From Bacteroidota bacterium (GTDB lineage Bacteria > Bacteroidota > Bacteroidia > Bacteroidales > FEN-979): DNA of 64,000 bases. The stretch spans positions 1-64,000 of the forward strand of contig JAPLDI010000003.1 in the NCBI GenBank assembly GCA_026391795.1, written 5' to 3'. The notes under the pieces were generated by a model. That model saw only the letters and a program-made list of their open reading frames with translations, was not told the origin of the DNA and did no database searches. A program made the position numbers and the translations under genes. Positions 35,383-43,669 of the stretch are shown here, piece after piece (positions within the stretch are counted from its first letter, which is position 1; each line of letters begins with the position of its first letter).

Positions 35383-35848
35383 AAAAAATGTTCTAGTTGA
35401 TGTTAACCTTCTGTTAAGCAAATTTATTTACTATTAAGCTAATTTACTATGGTGCATTGCCAAAAAACAACTATTTCATACTGCATGACTACTTCATGTG
35501 GATAAAGACCCTTTTTGCCATTACGTCAACCCTACTTCATTCTTCCGGAAGGCTCGTCCATCATATCATTGCTGATGCGCCCCCGGTGATTGCTTTCCGA
35601 AAGTGAAGACGGTTCCAAATCTTAAATTCACCGGAACATGAAAGTACTTCAGTTACTTTCTCCCCGGTGTCACCTCCCTTACATGCGGAAAGCAGTTGAA
35701 ACGTTGTTAATCATACAGAATATCAATACAAATGTGTTTCAAAATCTTCCTGAAAATATTACACATTTTTACGAAAAAGTTACATAATTCACACATTTGA
35801 GCCTTTCCGCACTGCAGGAATACGAAGGCGAACGGGAAAATAATGGGT
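35383..35848. other. 466-nt regulatory gap between susC and the PUL regulator
   Basis: No gene fits. It holds the susC -7 element (35419-35426) and, further upstream, an AT-rich block with the 9-bp inverted repeat CAAATGTGT (35729-35737) and ACACATTTG (35791-35799), plus a third half-site ACACATTTT at 35761-35769. These could be binding sites for the adjacent LuxR-type regulator, but they are more than 340 nt from the susC start. Confidence 0.4.
35419..35426 (-). promoter_or_regulatory. -7 element (TAAATTTG) of the PUL operon
   Basis: TAAATTTG on the minus strand fits TAnnTTTG, 36 nt before the susC ATG at 35382. No TTTG is seen at -33, as expected for an activator-dependent PUL promoter. 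Confidence 0.55.
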
Positions 35849-38695
35849 TCAGAACTGAAGGATGAATCCTACAAGATTGGCATCATTTTCGAGCAGGAGT
35901 CTCCTCCTGAGCCTGTACCTCCGGGTCTCAACACCGCGGTAGCTGATGTTGAGAAGCGGTGCGATCTCTTTTGAAGATAGGTTTAACCGCAGGTAGGCAC
36001 ACAGTTTCAGGTCACTCTGGGTCAGATCCGGATAGGCAGCCTTGAGCCGTTTAAAAAAATCGGCATGAGCCTGGTCAAAGAGGTCTTCAAAAACCTTCCA
36101 GTCATTGTCGTCGGTGATGTTCTTGTTGATCAGTGAAAGGATCTTCTTGTCGTAGTTTTCAGGATACTGGTTCCGCAGCTGTTTCTTCTGCTTTTCAAGT
36201 TCTTCTTTTATCTCGATCAGCAATTCATTCTTCCGGATGATGGCCATGGTCGAATCGGCCAGCTGGATGTTCTTGTGGGTGATCACCGACTGCAGGTTTT
36301 CATATTGCAGCCTGACAACCTGCTGCTCTGCCTGTTGCTTTTCCAGCAACAATTTCGCCTCCGCTTCCAGGCGGATCTTCTCCTGCTTCAGCATAAACCG
36401 CTTCCGGAACATATACTGGCTGAACAGGATCCCCGCAAGCAGGATCAGCGCATAAATGATGTAGGCCAGCGTTGAAGCGAAGAATGCCGGCCTGACATTG
36501 AAATACAGAACTATGGGATCGGTGACCACACCGGTGGACGAAATCGTGCGGACCCTGAACGTATAATTCCCCTTTGGCAACCGGGTATAGCTGACATCGG
36601 CTTTTTCCGTCCACTGGCTCCATTCAGGGTCGAAGGGCTCCAGTTTATACTGGAACCGCCTGGATGAAATGCCATGACCGGTATAGGTGAACGTGATGAA
36701 GATGCTGTTCCAGGCATGCTCCAGGGTGAACCTGTTGTTGACAATCTTCACCGGCATGGAGATGCCCTGCGTATTCAGGCTGTTCACCTCGCGGAAGAGA
36801 AGACTCTCCTTTCCGGGGCCGCGAGTACTGAACGAGGTCCCCGAAAAAAGTGCGAAGCCATCATCCAGGCAGATCAGGTTGCGTTCTTTGTCGATGCTGA
36901 CCACGTTTTCGTATCCTTCCACCATGTTAAGTCCAAATAGCGGAAGATAAAACCGGATAAGCTGGGTCGCTTTGCTGTCTTTAATCATAAATTCAGCGAT
37001 GTCATTATTCCGGATCAGGCAATACCGGTTTTCACCTGTCCGGATGATATTCGTTGCATTTTCAAAACCGTTGAGTTGTTTATTGAGCTCTGCAAAGGGA
37101 ATGATCCTGTTGTTCAGATCATCATAGGTATAAATCAGCTTGCCGGTGGTGAATACAATCCGGTCTTCAATTTTAAAAACATGAATATTGAAATCGGAGG
37201 GAAATCCATCGTTTTTTCCATAATAAACCTTGCTGGTCACACTGTCTGACTGATCCGACAAACGAAGCCGGTACAGCCCTTTTACGGCATGCCCGATCCA
37301 GATGTTATTCAGATGATCGATCTCCAGGAACCTTGAGGGTTCAATGAAACCCTTCACCTCCCTCAGATATTGCCATTGCCTGTTTATCTTTTTATAGACT
37401 ACCAGGGTGGAATAGGTGCTCTGGAGAAGGAATTCCTCCCCGTCCCTGGTATATTTTTTAAGGGCATACCCGCCGCTGACTTCTGATATCTTCCGGAAAT
37501 CCTGTCCGGTGATGACATAAGTACCGTTCGTATGACCACAGAAAAGCGTGCCATCGATCATTTTCAGTTCCCACACCTGGCCCTGCGACTGGTTAAGAAA
37601 CCCGCTGTACCGGAACCGGCTGTCGCGTTCCTCTTTCCTGTAGGTGTAAATTCCACGGTTTGTACCAACATACAAGGTATTTCCGCTGAAGGCCGCAGTA
37701 TACACAGCTCCCAGCTGATCCCCGGCCTCCTTGTAACTGTCAAGTGAATTATTGAACGAGATGTTATCAATTCCCTTATCCAGTCCGGCCCAGATCCCAC
37801 CCCGGTTATCCACGCAAAGGGAAAGAACGGTATTGTTCTGCAATGCATTTTCATTGAAAAGGTGAAAGCAGATGTTGCCATCCCCATCCAGGACAAAGAT
37901 CCCCTTCACGATGGTCCCGAAGATAATCCGGTCGCCCGAGATGATCCCGTTATTGATCTGGAATTTTTTCAGGGCATCATTGGCGGGGACATTCCACGGG
38001 GTAATGCTCACACCGTCGTACCGGAATACACCCTTGGAGGAGGTCCCTATAAGAAAGGATCCGTCCTTGTAAGGCAGAAAAGCTTTTACCTCTGTCCCCT
38101 GCAGAACACCCTTCGTATCCAGCAGCTTCAGCGTGTCGCCGGCCAGCTCGAACAGCCGGCCATCCACCGACTGGACAAACATCCTGTCGTTTGCCTTTAA
38201 CAGGAAAATAATGGTGGCAGGAATGGGTATGGATTTTACTGTATGATGATCATAAACAAACAGGGCCGAGAAGCTCTGGAAATAGACTTTCCCCTTGCAC
38301 TGTACGATCTTCCATATCTCATCGTTGTGAAATGCAAAGTTCCCGAGCAGGGGCCGCAGGGAATGATACTTCATTTCACGGGCCGGATCCTCTTCCCAGT
38401 ATCCGAAATCTTCAAAAGATCCCGTATAAACCCGTTTGTCAGCGGAGACGGAAACCGAGCGGATGATGGTCTGGTCGGGGACCCTGAAAAGTTTCCAGTG
38501 TGCACCATCATAGGTAAGAAGTCCCTGGTTGTTGGCAGCATAGATGAATCCCTGGCTGTCGGTGTCGATCGACCAGTTCTGGCTGCCGGCCCCGTAATCC
38601 TGCCGGGAATAATGGGTCACCATGTACGACGACTGTGCGGCAGACCACCGGACTGCGGAGAGAAGGACCAGGATGATAAGCGCAATCTTTTTCAT
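35849..38695 (-). CDS. Membrane-spanning PUL regulator: propeller sensor, Y_Y_Y domain, LuxR-type HTH
   Basis: A 948-residue regulator: signal peptide (MKKIALIILVLLSAVRWSAAQ), a long two-component-regulator-type beta-propeller (about 25-680), a Y_Y_Y domain (about 690-755, RFQYKLEPFDPEWSQW), one TM helix (FFASTLAYIIYALILLAGIL), a coiled coil and a C-terminal LuxR-like helix-turn-helix (LTQSDLKLCAYLRLNLSSKE). It lacks histidine kinase and receiver domains, so it is SusR-like and not a hybrid two-component system. The periplasmic part should sense an oligosaccharide and the HTH activate the susC operon just downstream. ATG 38695 is chosen for its signal peptide. Confidence 0.85.
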   Translation of the reverse strand: MKKIALIILVLLSAVRWSAAQSSYMVTHYSRQDYGAGSQNWSIDTDSQGFIYAANNQGLLTYDGAHWKLFRVPDQTIIRSVSVSADKRVYTGSFEDFGYWEEDPAREMKYHSLRPLLGNFAFHNDEIWKIVQCKGKVYFQSFSALFVYDHHTVKSIPIPATIIFLLKANDRMFVQSVDGRLFELAGDTLKLLDTKGVLQGTEVKAFLPYKDGSFLIGTSSKGVFRYDGVSITPWNVPANDALKKFQINNGIISGDRIIFGTIVKGIFVLDGDGNICFHLFNENALQNNTVLSLCVDNRGGIWAGLDKGIDNISFNNSLDSYKEAGDQLGAVYTAAFSGNTLYVGTNRGIYTYRKEERDSRFRYSGFLNQSQGQVWELKMIDGTLFCGHTNGTYVITGQDFRKISEVSGGYALKKYTRDGEEFLLQSTYSTLVVYKKINRQWQYLREVKGFIEPSRFLEIDHLNNIWIGHAVKGLYRLRLSDQSDSVTSKVYYGKNDGFPSDFNIHVFKIEDRIVFTTGKLIYTYDDLNNRIIPFAELNKQLNGFENATNIIRTGENRYCLIRNNDIAEFMIKDSKATQLIRFYLPLFGLNMVEGYENVVSIDKERNLICLDDGFALFSGTSFSTRGPGKESLLFREVNSLNTQGISMPVKIVNNRFTLEHAWNSIFITFTYTGHGISSRRFQYKLEPFDPEWSQWTEKADVSYTRLPKGNYTFRVRTISSTGVVTDPIVLYFNVRPAFFASTLAYIIYALILLAGILFSQYMFRKRFMLKQEKIRLEAEAKLLLEKQQAEQQVVRLQYENLQSVITHKNIQLADSTMAIIRKNELLIEIKEELEKQKKQLRNQYPENYDKKILSLINKNITDDNDWKVFEDLFDQAHADFFKRLKAAYPDLTQSDLKLCAYLRLNLSSKEIAPLLNISYRGVETRRYRLRRRLLLENDANLVGFILQF

Positions 38696-38790
38696 TCTTG
38701 CTAAAATGCAACTTTCTTTCCTCAAATGTAAAAAAATAAAATCAGAGTCAGGCTAATCGTTGTCTCTTTCACCACGATTAATAATTAACC

Positions 38791-38951
38791 CAATACCCAA
38801 CACCCGACACCCAACACCCAATACCCAATACCTGACACCTAACACCCAACACCCAACACCCAATACCCAACACCCAACACCCAATACCCAATACCCAATA
38901 CCTGACACCCAATACCCAATACCCAATACCTAACACCCAACACCCAACACC
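38791..38951. repeat. 23-unit heptamer array (CAACACC/CAATACC)
   Basis: Exactly 23 contiguous 7-bp units, mostly CAACACC and CAATACC with CGACACC, TGACACC and TAACACC variants. No unit is out of phase. The last base (38951) is immediately next to the TAA stop codon (38952-38954) of the minus-strand membrane-protein gene, so the array is its 3' untranslated region. Confidence 0.92.
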
Positions 38952-40064
38952 TTATACTTTCAGAAAAATCCTCTTCCGGTAGAGAAAATAGAGGAACAGC
39001 CATTTCACGAGGATGATGCAGGATACGAAAAATAGGGTTTTAAAATTCCCAAAAGACCCGATGAATCCATGAACAAAAATGTTTGCGATGACGCCGAAAT
39101 CGAAAACACTTTGGGCTACATAGATCAGGATGGGATTAAACCCGATCACGATGAAGGGAAATGCCCATTTTTTGTATCCTTTTACATCGATGATCCAGAA
39201 AAACAGGCACAACGCCAGGAAGGAGATCCCGCTGGTCAGTAACACATAGGATCCCGTCCACAGGTATTTGTTGACCGGGAACACCAGGCTCCAGAACAGG
39301 CCGAAGGCTATCAATGCGATGCCGGTTGTAACCAGGAGCATTATTTTTTTTTGGTTGTGCTCTTTGCCAAGCAGCCACCTTCCTGCCACAACCCCCAGCA
39401 ATACGCTGGTTATCGCCGGGAACATGGTCAGGATGCCTTCATTATCGCCATATTTGTAACAGCAAAAGGAGCCTGGCAGGAACATCCTGTCGATATACCC
39501 GCAAAGATTTCCTTCCGGCGTAAGATCATAGGCATGGAATCCGGGTGCGGGGACCAGCAGAAGGATCAGCCAGTACCCGAGCAGGATGGAAACGATCCAG
39601 ATCAGCTGACCTTTCTCTTTAAAATTCATCACAATGAGGGAGGCAAAGAAATAGGTGAAAGCGAACCGTTGCAACACTCCCGTATAGCGTTGTGCTGCAA
39701 AGTCGAAGTTAAACAGTCCGTTGTAGACCAGCCCGAGCAGCACCAGGAGCACGGTCCGCTGAAGGATATGCATGTATAGTTTATTCCGGGAGTCACCTCT
39801 CTCCAGCCGGCGGGTGATGGATACAGGCATCACTACCCCCATGATAAAAAGAAACAGCGGGAAGATAAGATCATAAAAATGAAACCCCGTCCAGGCCGGG
39901 TGGTCAAGCTGCTGTGCAAGCCGCTGTGCCAGGGGGGTGTTGATCAGCAGGAACAGGGCTGTAAAGAAAGCATCGCCGCCGGTGATCCAGAACATGTCGA
40001 ATCCCCGCAGGGCATCGATGGAGGAAATGCGCCCCGGCTGACCGGTACTTTTTATTTCGTTCAT
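38952..40064 (-). CDS. DUF5009/acyltransferase-like membrane protein (HGSNAT family type)
   Basis: A 370-residue polytopic inner-membrane protein with about ten TM helices. It opens SIDALRGFDMFWITGGDAFF and contains FHFYDLIFPLFLFIMGVVMP, features of the heparan-alpha-glucosaminide N-acetyltransferase-like/DUF5009 family. Such proteins occur in many glycan-degradation loci and may acylate or transport sugars across the inner membrane; the role is not known here. It lies upstream of the PUL regulator on the same strand, separated by a 23-unit heptamer array, and has the -7 element TAGATTTG at 40082-40089. Confidence 0.75.
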   Translation of the reverse strand: MNEIKSTGQPGRISSIDALRGFDMFWITGGDAFFTALFLLINTPLAQRLAQQLDHPAWTGFHFYDLIFPLFLFIMGVVMPVSITRRLERGDSRNKLYMHILQRTVLLVLLGLVYNGLFNFDFAAQRYTGVLQRFAFTYFFASLIVMNFKEKGQLIWIVSILLGYWLILLLVPAPGFHAYDLTPEGNLCGYIDRMFLPGSFCCYKYGDNEGILTMFPAITSVLLGVVAGRWLLGKEHNQKKIMLLVTTGIALIAFGLFWSLVFPVNKYLWTGSYVLLTSGISFLALCLFFWIIDVKGYKKWAFPFIVIGFNPILIYVAQSVFDFGVIANIFVHGFIGSFGNFKTLFFVSCIILVKWLFLYFLYRKRIFLKV

Positions 40065-40081
40065 GGGTATGGATTTTTAAA

Positions 40082-40122
40082 CAAATCTAGGGATTTTACA
40101 GATTAAAATTTCTCTATATTTG
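40082..40122. promoter_or_regulatory. Divergent promoter pair
   Basis: Minus-strand TAGATTTG (40082-40089) drives the DUF5009-like gene and plus-strand TATATTTG (40115-40122) the membrane-anchored protein at 40145. Both fit TAnnTTTG; they are 25 bp apart, so each -33 region overlaps the other promoter. Confidence 0.6.
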
Positions 40123-40144
40123 TTCATCCTCAAAAACCTGCGCT

Positions 40145-41041
40145 ATGTCTGATATCAGCCGAGAAGCCGTAAACCTGGCAATTATCACCTTTATCATCGT
40201 CATCATCTTCCACCTTGCTACCGAATATGTGTTCAAGTCGAAGGAAAAGGTTCATGCTGCGGTGAAAGCCTTTGCCAGTGCCGTTCTGATCGCTGCCCTG
40301 GCGATGCTCTTTCATTTCAATCTTGAGAATGTCAACAAGATGGAAGAGATAAAAAAGGAGCTCGCCAATGTCAAACAGGTCAGCTCAGGCCTCAGTTTTT
40401 ATAAACCGTATGAAACCATCAGCCAGCTGGGCGACAACGATGTCTTCCGAAAGCTGCTCAACCGGCAGATGGAACAGATCAAGGTCGACCTTCACGAGGT
40501 AGAGACCTCCGAGATTGTCTGCACCCGCGAGGAGTATGTTTCGGCATGGGAGGCTACCATCTCAAAATTTGCCCAGCAGGAGATCCTGGCCATCAATGTC
40601 ATCGCGATGGAGGACTGGAGTAAGTTTACGCCCGGCGCGGCCATTGCAGCGCATGAGGCTGCCATCAAAAGAGGAGTGACCATCAAGCGTCTGCTGATCT
40701 ACGACAGCGACAATGTCAAGGATGTTCGCGCAAACCTTGAACTTGCCAGGAAACAAAAGCTTATGAAGATCGAGGTGAAGTTTCTTTCGGCAAATACGAT
40801 TGAATCCAGCTCTTACTACCATACCCTGATGAATAAATTTTCCACCATGGATATGATGGTCGTGGATAATGATTGCGTGTTCACTGCATTTACCAATGAG
40901 AAGAACAATGCCCGGACCCTGCGGAGCGGAATGATCAGCAACGACCCCGCGAAAATTCTCCTGGCACACGACTATTTCAATAAGCTCTGGGCCGAAGCTG
41001 AAACAATCCCGGAGTTCCTGAAGAACAACCCGGGTAAATAA
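40145..41041 (+). CDS. Two-TM membrane protein with a phospholipase D-like cytosolic domain, function unknown
   Basis: A 298-residue protein with TM helices at about 10-30 and 42-61, a short coiled coil (KMEEIKKELANVKQ), and a soluble domain of about 200 residues. The part HEAAIKRGVTIKRLLIYDSD through LKFLS-like strands and the later MMVVDNDCVFTAF resembles the PLD-like fold used in some sensor proteins, but the HxK catalytic motif is missing. I do not recognise a named family. It starts about 23 nt after a good -7 element and stands alone on the plus strand. Confidence 0.55.
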   Translation: MSDISREAVNLAIITFIIVIIFHLATEYVFKSKEKVHAAVKAFASAVLIAALAMLFHFNLENVNKMEEIKKELANVKQVSSGLSFYKPYETISQLGDNDVFRKLLNRQMEQIKVDLHEVETSEIVCTREEYVSAWEATISKFAQQEILAINVIAMEDWSKFTPGAAIAAHEAAIKRGVTIKRLLIYDSDNVKDVRANLELARKQKLMKIEVKFLSANTIESSSYYHTLMNKFSTMDMMVVDNDCVFTAFTNEKNNARTLRSGMISNDPAKILLAHDYFNKLWAEAETIPEFLKNNPGK

Positions 41042-41043
41042 TT

Positions 41044-41185
41044 ACGAGTTAACCCATACTCCTCAACCCCCGTCCCCTTCTCCTGAAGGAGAAGGGGAGC
41101 AGCCTGCCTGCCTGCGGGAATTAGGAATTACGAATTAACCCATACTCCTCAACCCCCGTCCCCTTCTCCTGAAGGAGAAGGGGAG
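41044..41185. repeat. Duplicated REP-like hairpin element between convergent genes
   Basis: Two 56-bp copies (41044-41099 and 41130-41185), alike except for at least one base, each contain the perfect hairpin ccccttctcc-tgaa-ggagaagggg (stems 41074-41083/41088-41097 and 41160-41169/41174-41183). Each copy begins acgaattaaccc. The element lies between convergent genes and may act as a bidirectional terminator. Confidence 0.8.
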
Positions 41186-41201
41186 AAAGGGATAAGGCTG
41201 A

Positions 41202-41936
41202 TTAAAACCACTTCTTTACCATTGGGGTAAGGGTAGTGACAGTTTCCCGGGTCAGATCGGCATAAACCTCATACGATACGATTCCGGTCTGTTTCAGGTA
41301 AGGCCAGGCTCCTGCATATCCCGCCCCGATCAGTTGCAAGGCCAGCCCCAGCAGAAAGACCCCAAATCCCATAATGACCAGGAAGGCCAGGACATATCCG
41401 ACTTTCCCGATGTCCGATTTCGTTTTCTGATTATTTCCCGCACTGGCGAAACTCTGTTTTGTCCATGACAATTTTGTCTCTTCGAGGGTGGAGAAGAGAT
41501 GAAATGCGAGCGTAAACCCGATAAAACCATCGAACCAGGGAAACCATCCGGCAGGCAGAAACGGACGTGCCAGGACCGTGATAAGCGTGAACGTGGGAAG
41601 ATAGTAGGGTGCCAGCCCGATGAGCAGGGTTCCGAATTCACCACCGAAATTTCCCGAATAGTGCACCTCCCCTCCCCGTTTCGATGTGACAATGAACCGG
41701 TGGATCCGGCGGAAGAAGAGCAGGGCCACGATGGCGTGGGTAAGTTCATGTTCGAAGGTGGAGATCCAGGGGATCTTTTTAATCACCGTGAACCAGAGGG
41801 GGATTCCCGTGGCAAAACCCACAACCAGCGGAACCCAGAGATCTTTATTCCCCGCAATGTCCAGAAGCGAATCCCAAAAAGCAAGGACCGATCCCGGAAG
41901 GATGAAGAGTGCAAGCAGGCCAAGAAAAAACCTCAT
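41202..41936 (-). CDS. Membrane metalloprotease-like protein with HELTH motif (M50-type)
   Basis: A 244-residue protein with about five TM helices. HELTH at 63-67 (in STFEHELTHAIVALLF), within or next to the second helix, is the zinc-binding HExxH seen in M50-like intramembrane proteases. A second Asp-containing motif (such as NPDG of true site-2 proteases) is not evident, so it may be a divergent relative. A -7 element TATCTTTG is at 41979-41986 and the heptamer tract 41940-41974 fills the leader. Function unknown. Confidence 0.6.
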   Translation of the reverse strand: MRFFLGLLALFILPGSVLAFWDSLLDIAGNKDLWVPLVVGFATGIPLWFTVIKKIPWISTFEHELTHAIVALLFFRRIHRFIVTSKRGGEVHYSGNFGGEFGTLLIGLAPYYLPTFTLITVLARPFLPAGWFPWFDGFIGFTLAFHLFSTLEETKLSWTKQSFASAGNNQKTKSDIGKVGYVLAFLVIMGFGVFLLGLALQLIGAGYAGAWPYLKQTGIVSYEVYADLTRETVTTLTPMVKKWF

Positions 41937-41939
41937 TCC

Positions 41940-41986
41940 AATGGATAATGAAAAATTGACAATGGATAATCAGTGCAACAAAGATA
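41940..41986 (-). promoter_or_regulatory. -7 element plus heptamer leader of the M50-like gene
   Basis: TATCTTTG on the minus strand (41979-41986) is followed in the transcript by five 7-bp units (plus-strand AATGGAT AATGAAA AATTGAC AATGGAT AATCAGT, 41940-41974) that end three bases before the ATG. Confidence 0.5.
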
Positions 41987-42116
41987 TTTCAATTTGTGTT
42001 TTTCCTTTGCGATCCTTTGTGCAAACCTTTGTGTGCCTTTGTGGTTAAAAACAACTTCGGCAAGTCATTCATCATCCTGAATTCCTGATTTGGATTTGTT
42101 TTTCGGTTGTTCAAGG

Positions 42117-42899
42117 TCAGAACAATTCCCCGGAACCTGTGATACGAAAAACTTCCGACTCTTCGTATCTCGACGCCACAAAGATCCTCGTCCCGTTGGC
42201 ATGGGGCTTGAAGACCTCCTCCACCAGTTTCGGGTGGTTATTGTGAGCCGAGAGGTGCGAAAGCACCAGCAGGCTGAGGAAGGGCGCACGGTGATTGTTG
42301 AAGAGATCCAGTGCCTGGGTGTTCGACAGGTGGCCTTCGTCGCCCCGGATGCGTCGTTTCAGGAAGATGGGATAACGGCCCTCTTCCAGCATCTTCTCAT
42401 CGTAGTTTGCCTCCAGGAAAGCAGCATGGCACTGGCTGAGGTGCTGAATCACATGTTCGCATGCCGAGCCGATATCGGTCAGCACGCCCGCCGTGATGCC
42501 GTGGCTTGTTACCGTGAAGCTGTGCGGTTCGGAGGCATCGTGCCTTTTCGGGAAGGCCTGTATGGAAAGCGCGCCGATGGTGACCGGCGTTCCGGCAGAG
42601 AAGGGCCTCACCAGATGCGGGTCGAGCCATAGCCGGCTGTTGCTTTGCGTGGTGGGAGTGATGTAGACCGGGATCCGGTGTCTCCGTGAGATCACCTCCG
42701 CGCCGCGGGTATGATCGGAATGTTCGTGTGTGATGAAAATGGCTTTGACTTTCTCAATCGACAATCCCCGCCTGCTCATCCGCCTTTCCGTTTCGCGGCA
42801 GGAGATGCCGGCGTCGACCAGCACGGCTTCGTGGTCGTTGCCGATGTAGTAACAGTTACCATTGCTTCCGGATGCGATAGAGGAGAGGTAGAGGTTCAT
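42117..42899 (-). CDS. Metallo-beta-lactamase-fold hydrolase, YycJ/WalJ-like
   Basis: A 260-residue cytoplasmic MBL-fold protein. The metal motif HEHSDH is at 58-63, with downstream ligands in FPKRHDASEP and VLTDIGS and the closing His in VLSHLSAHNNH. The opening SSIASGSNGNCYYIG and overall length fit the YycJ/WalJ branch, thought to act as a nuclease or in DNA processing. The start codon is 5 nt from a heptamer array. Family assignment is good; substrate unknown. Confidence 0.85.
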   Translation of the reverse strand: MNLYLSSIASGSNGNCYYIGNDHEAVLVDAGISCRETERRMSRRGLSIEKVKAIFITHEHSDHTRGAEVISRRHRIPVYITPTTQSNSRLWLDPHLVRPFSAGTPVTIGALSIQAFPKRHDASEPHSFTVTSHGITAGVLTDIGSACEHVIQHLSQCHAAFLEANYDEKMLEEGRYPIFLKRRIRGDEGHLSNTQALDLFNNHRAPFLSLLVLSHLSAHNNHPKLVEEVFKPHANGTRIFVASRYEESEVFRITGSGELF

Positions 42900-42904
42900 T
42901 AAAT

Positions 42905-42960
42905 AATTACGAATTACAGATTAGGAATTACGAATTACGAATTACGAATTACGAAAAAAA
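42905..42960. repeat. Heptamer array (AATTACG)n upstream of the MBL gene
   Basis: AATTACG, AATTACA, GATTAGG, four AATTACG and AAAAAAA: eight 7-bp units in phase. It starts 5 nt from the MBL start codon and lies 39 nt past the stop of the PepSY-like gene. The unit is the reverse complement of the ATTCGTA family at 9095 and 10381. Confidence 0.85.
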
Positions 42961-42999
42961 GGACTCTGTGACTTTGTGACTTTCTCACTCACTTATCAA

Positions 43000-43458
43000 T
43001 TAGTCCTTCTCCTCCTTCCACGGCACTTTTTTCAGGATATCGCCATGGGGTGAAATGCGAACTTCAAGTCCGTCCTTGTCTTTTTTCAGGTCCATCTCAT
43101 ACACTACCCCGGTAGCCGGCATTTCAACCTTGCTCACCTGGGCGATGGTAAAGCCCGGGAAGTTCTTTTCAACGGCGGCATCCACCTCTTTGGGAAGATC
43201 TTCCGGACGGATCACCGTTTCAGATTCCAGCCACTTGCCAGTGCGGTCGAAGATGGCCGATTTTTCAACACTGTTCTCCTTAAAGGTGACTTCAAAGTCT
43301 TTCTTCTCTTTGCTGTAATTCACGCCGGTGGCGGAGGGAAACATCTTCCCGAACGACTGCTTGACGGGAACAGGTACCTTGTCGGCAGCGACGGATTGTG
43401 AATGGCACTGGAGACTGATGAACAGCACTATAACCGGCAGGAGAAACAATTTTTTCAT
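43000..43458 (-). CDS. Secreted PepSY-like domain protein
   Basis: A 152-residue protein with a signal peptide (MKKLFLLPVIVLFISLQCHS) and two PepSY-like (BLIP-superfamily) repeats: VPVPVKQSFGKMFPSATGVNY...VTFKENS and EVDAAVEKNFPGFTIAQVSKVEM...YEMDLKKD. Such small periplasmic proteins are common in Bacteroidota; they are thought to inhibit or bind other proteins. The frame extends upstream to 43596 but only through heptamer repeat DNA, so ATG 43458 is the start. A -7 element TACCTTTG lies at 43479-43486. Confidence 0.8.
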   Translation of the reverse strand: MKKLFLLPVIVLFISLQCHSQSVAADKVPVPVKQSFGKMFPSATGVNYSKEKKDFEVTFKENSVEKSAIFDRTGKWLESETVIRPEDLPKEVDAAVEKNFPGFTIAQVSKVEMPATGVVYEMDLKKDKDGLEVRISPHGDILKKVPWKEEKD

Positions 43459-43478
43459 GGAGTTGCGGATTGGGTGGT

Positions 43479-43486
43479 CAAAGGTA
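43479..43486 (-). promoter_or_regulatory. -7 element (TACCTTTG) of the PepSY-like gene
   Basis: TACCTTTG on the minus strand fits TAnnTTTG, 20 nt before the ATG. Its -33 region would fall inside the heptamer array starting at 43500. Confidence 0.5.
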
Positions 43487-43499
43487 GTCATTTTCAGCC

Positions 43500-43562
43500 G
43501 GCAGTTGACAGTTGACAGTCGGCAGTCGGCAGTCGACAGTCGGCAGTCGGCAGTCGGCAGTC
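43500..43562. repeat. Nine-unit heptamer array (GGCAGTC)n
   Basis: GGCAGTT, GACAGTT, GACAGTC, GGCAGTC x2, GACAGTC, GGCAGTC x3, all in phase. The reverse complement family (ACTGCCG) occurs at 45501-45528. Confidence 0.88.
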
Positions 43563-43669
43563 GGCTCTTCAACTCACTCTGGCACCACGACACCACCTAT
43601 TTTACGGCCTGACATTTTAGCATAAATTCCCCATTTTTTTACCCTACGCAAAGATCATGAAACACTACC

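Noticed and set aside
35383-35848. A small gene or riboswitch upstream of susC
   Set aside because: No credible ORF and no recognised riboswitch core; the stretch looks regulatory.
43459-43596. N-terminal extension of the PepSY-like protein (RLSTADCRLSTVN)
   Set aside because: The extension is repeat DNA; the signal peptide starts at ATG 43458.
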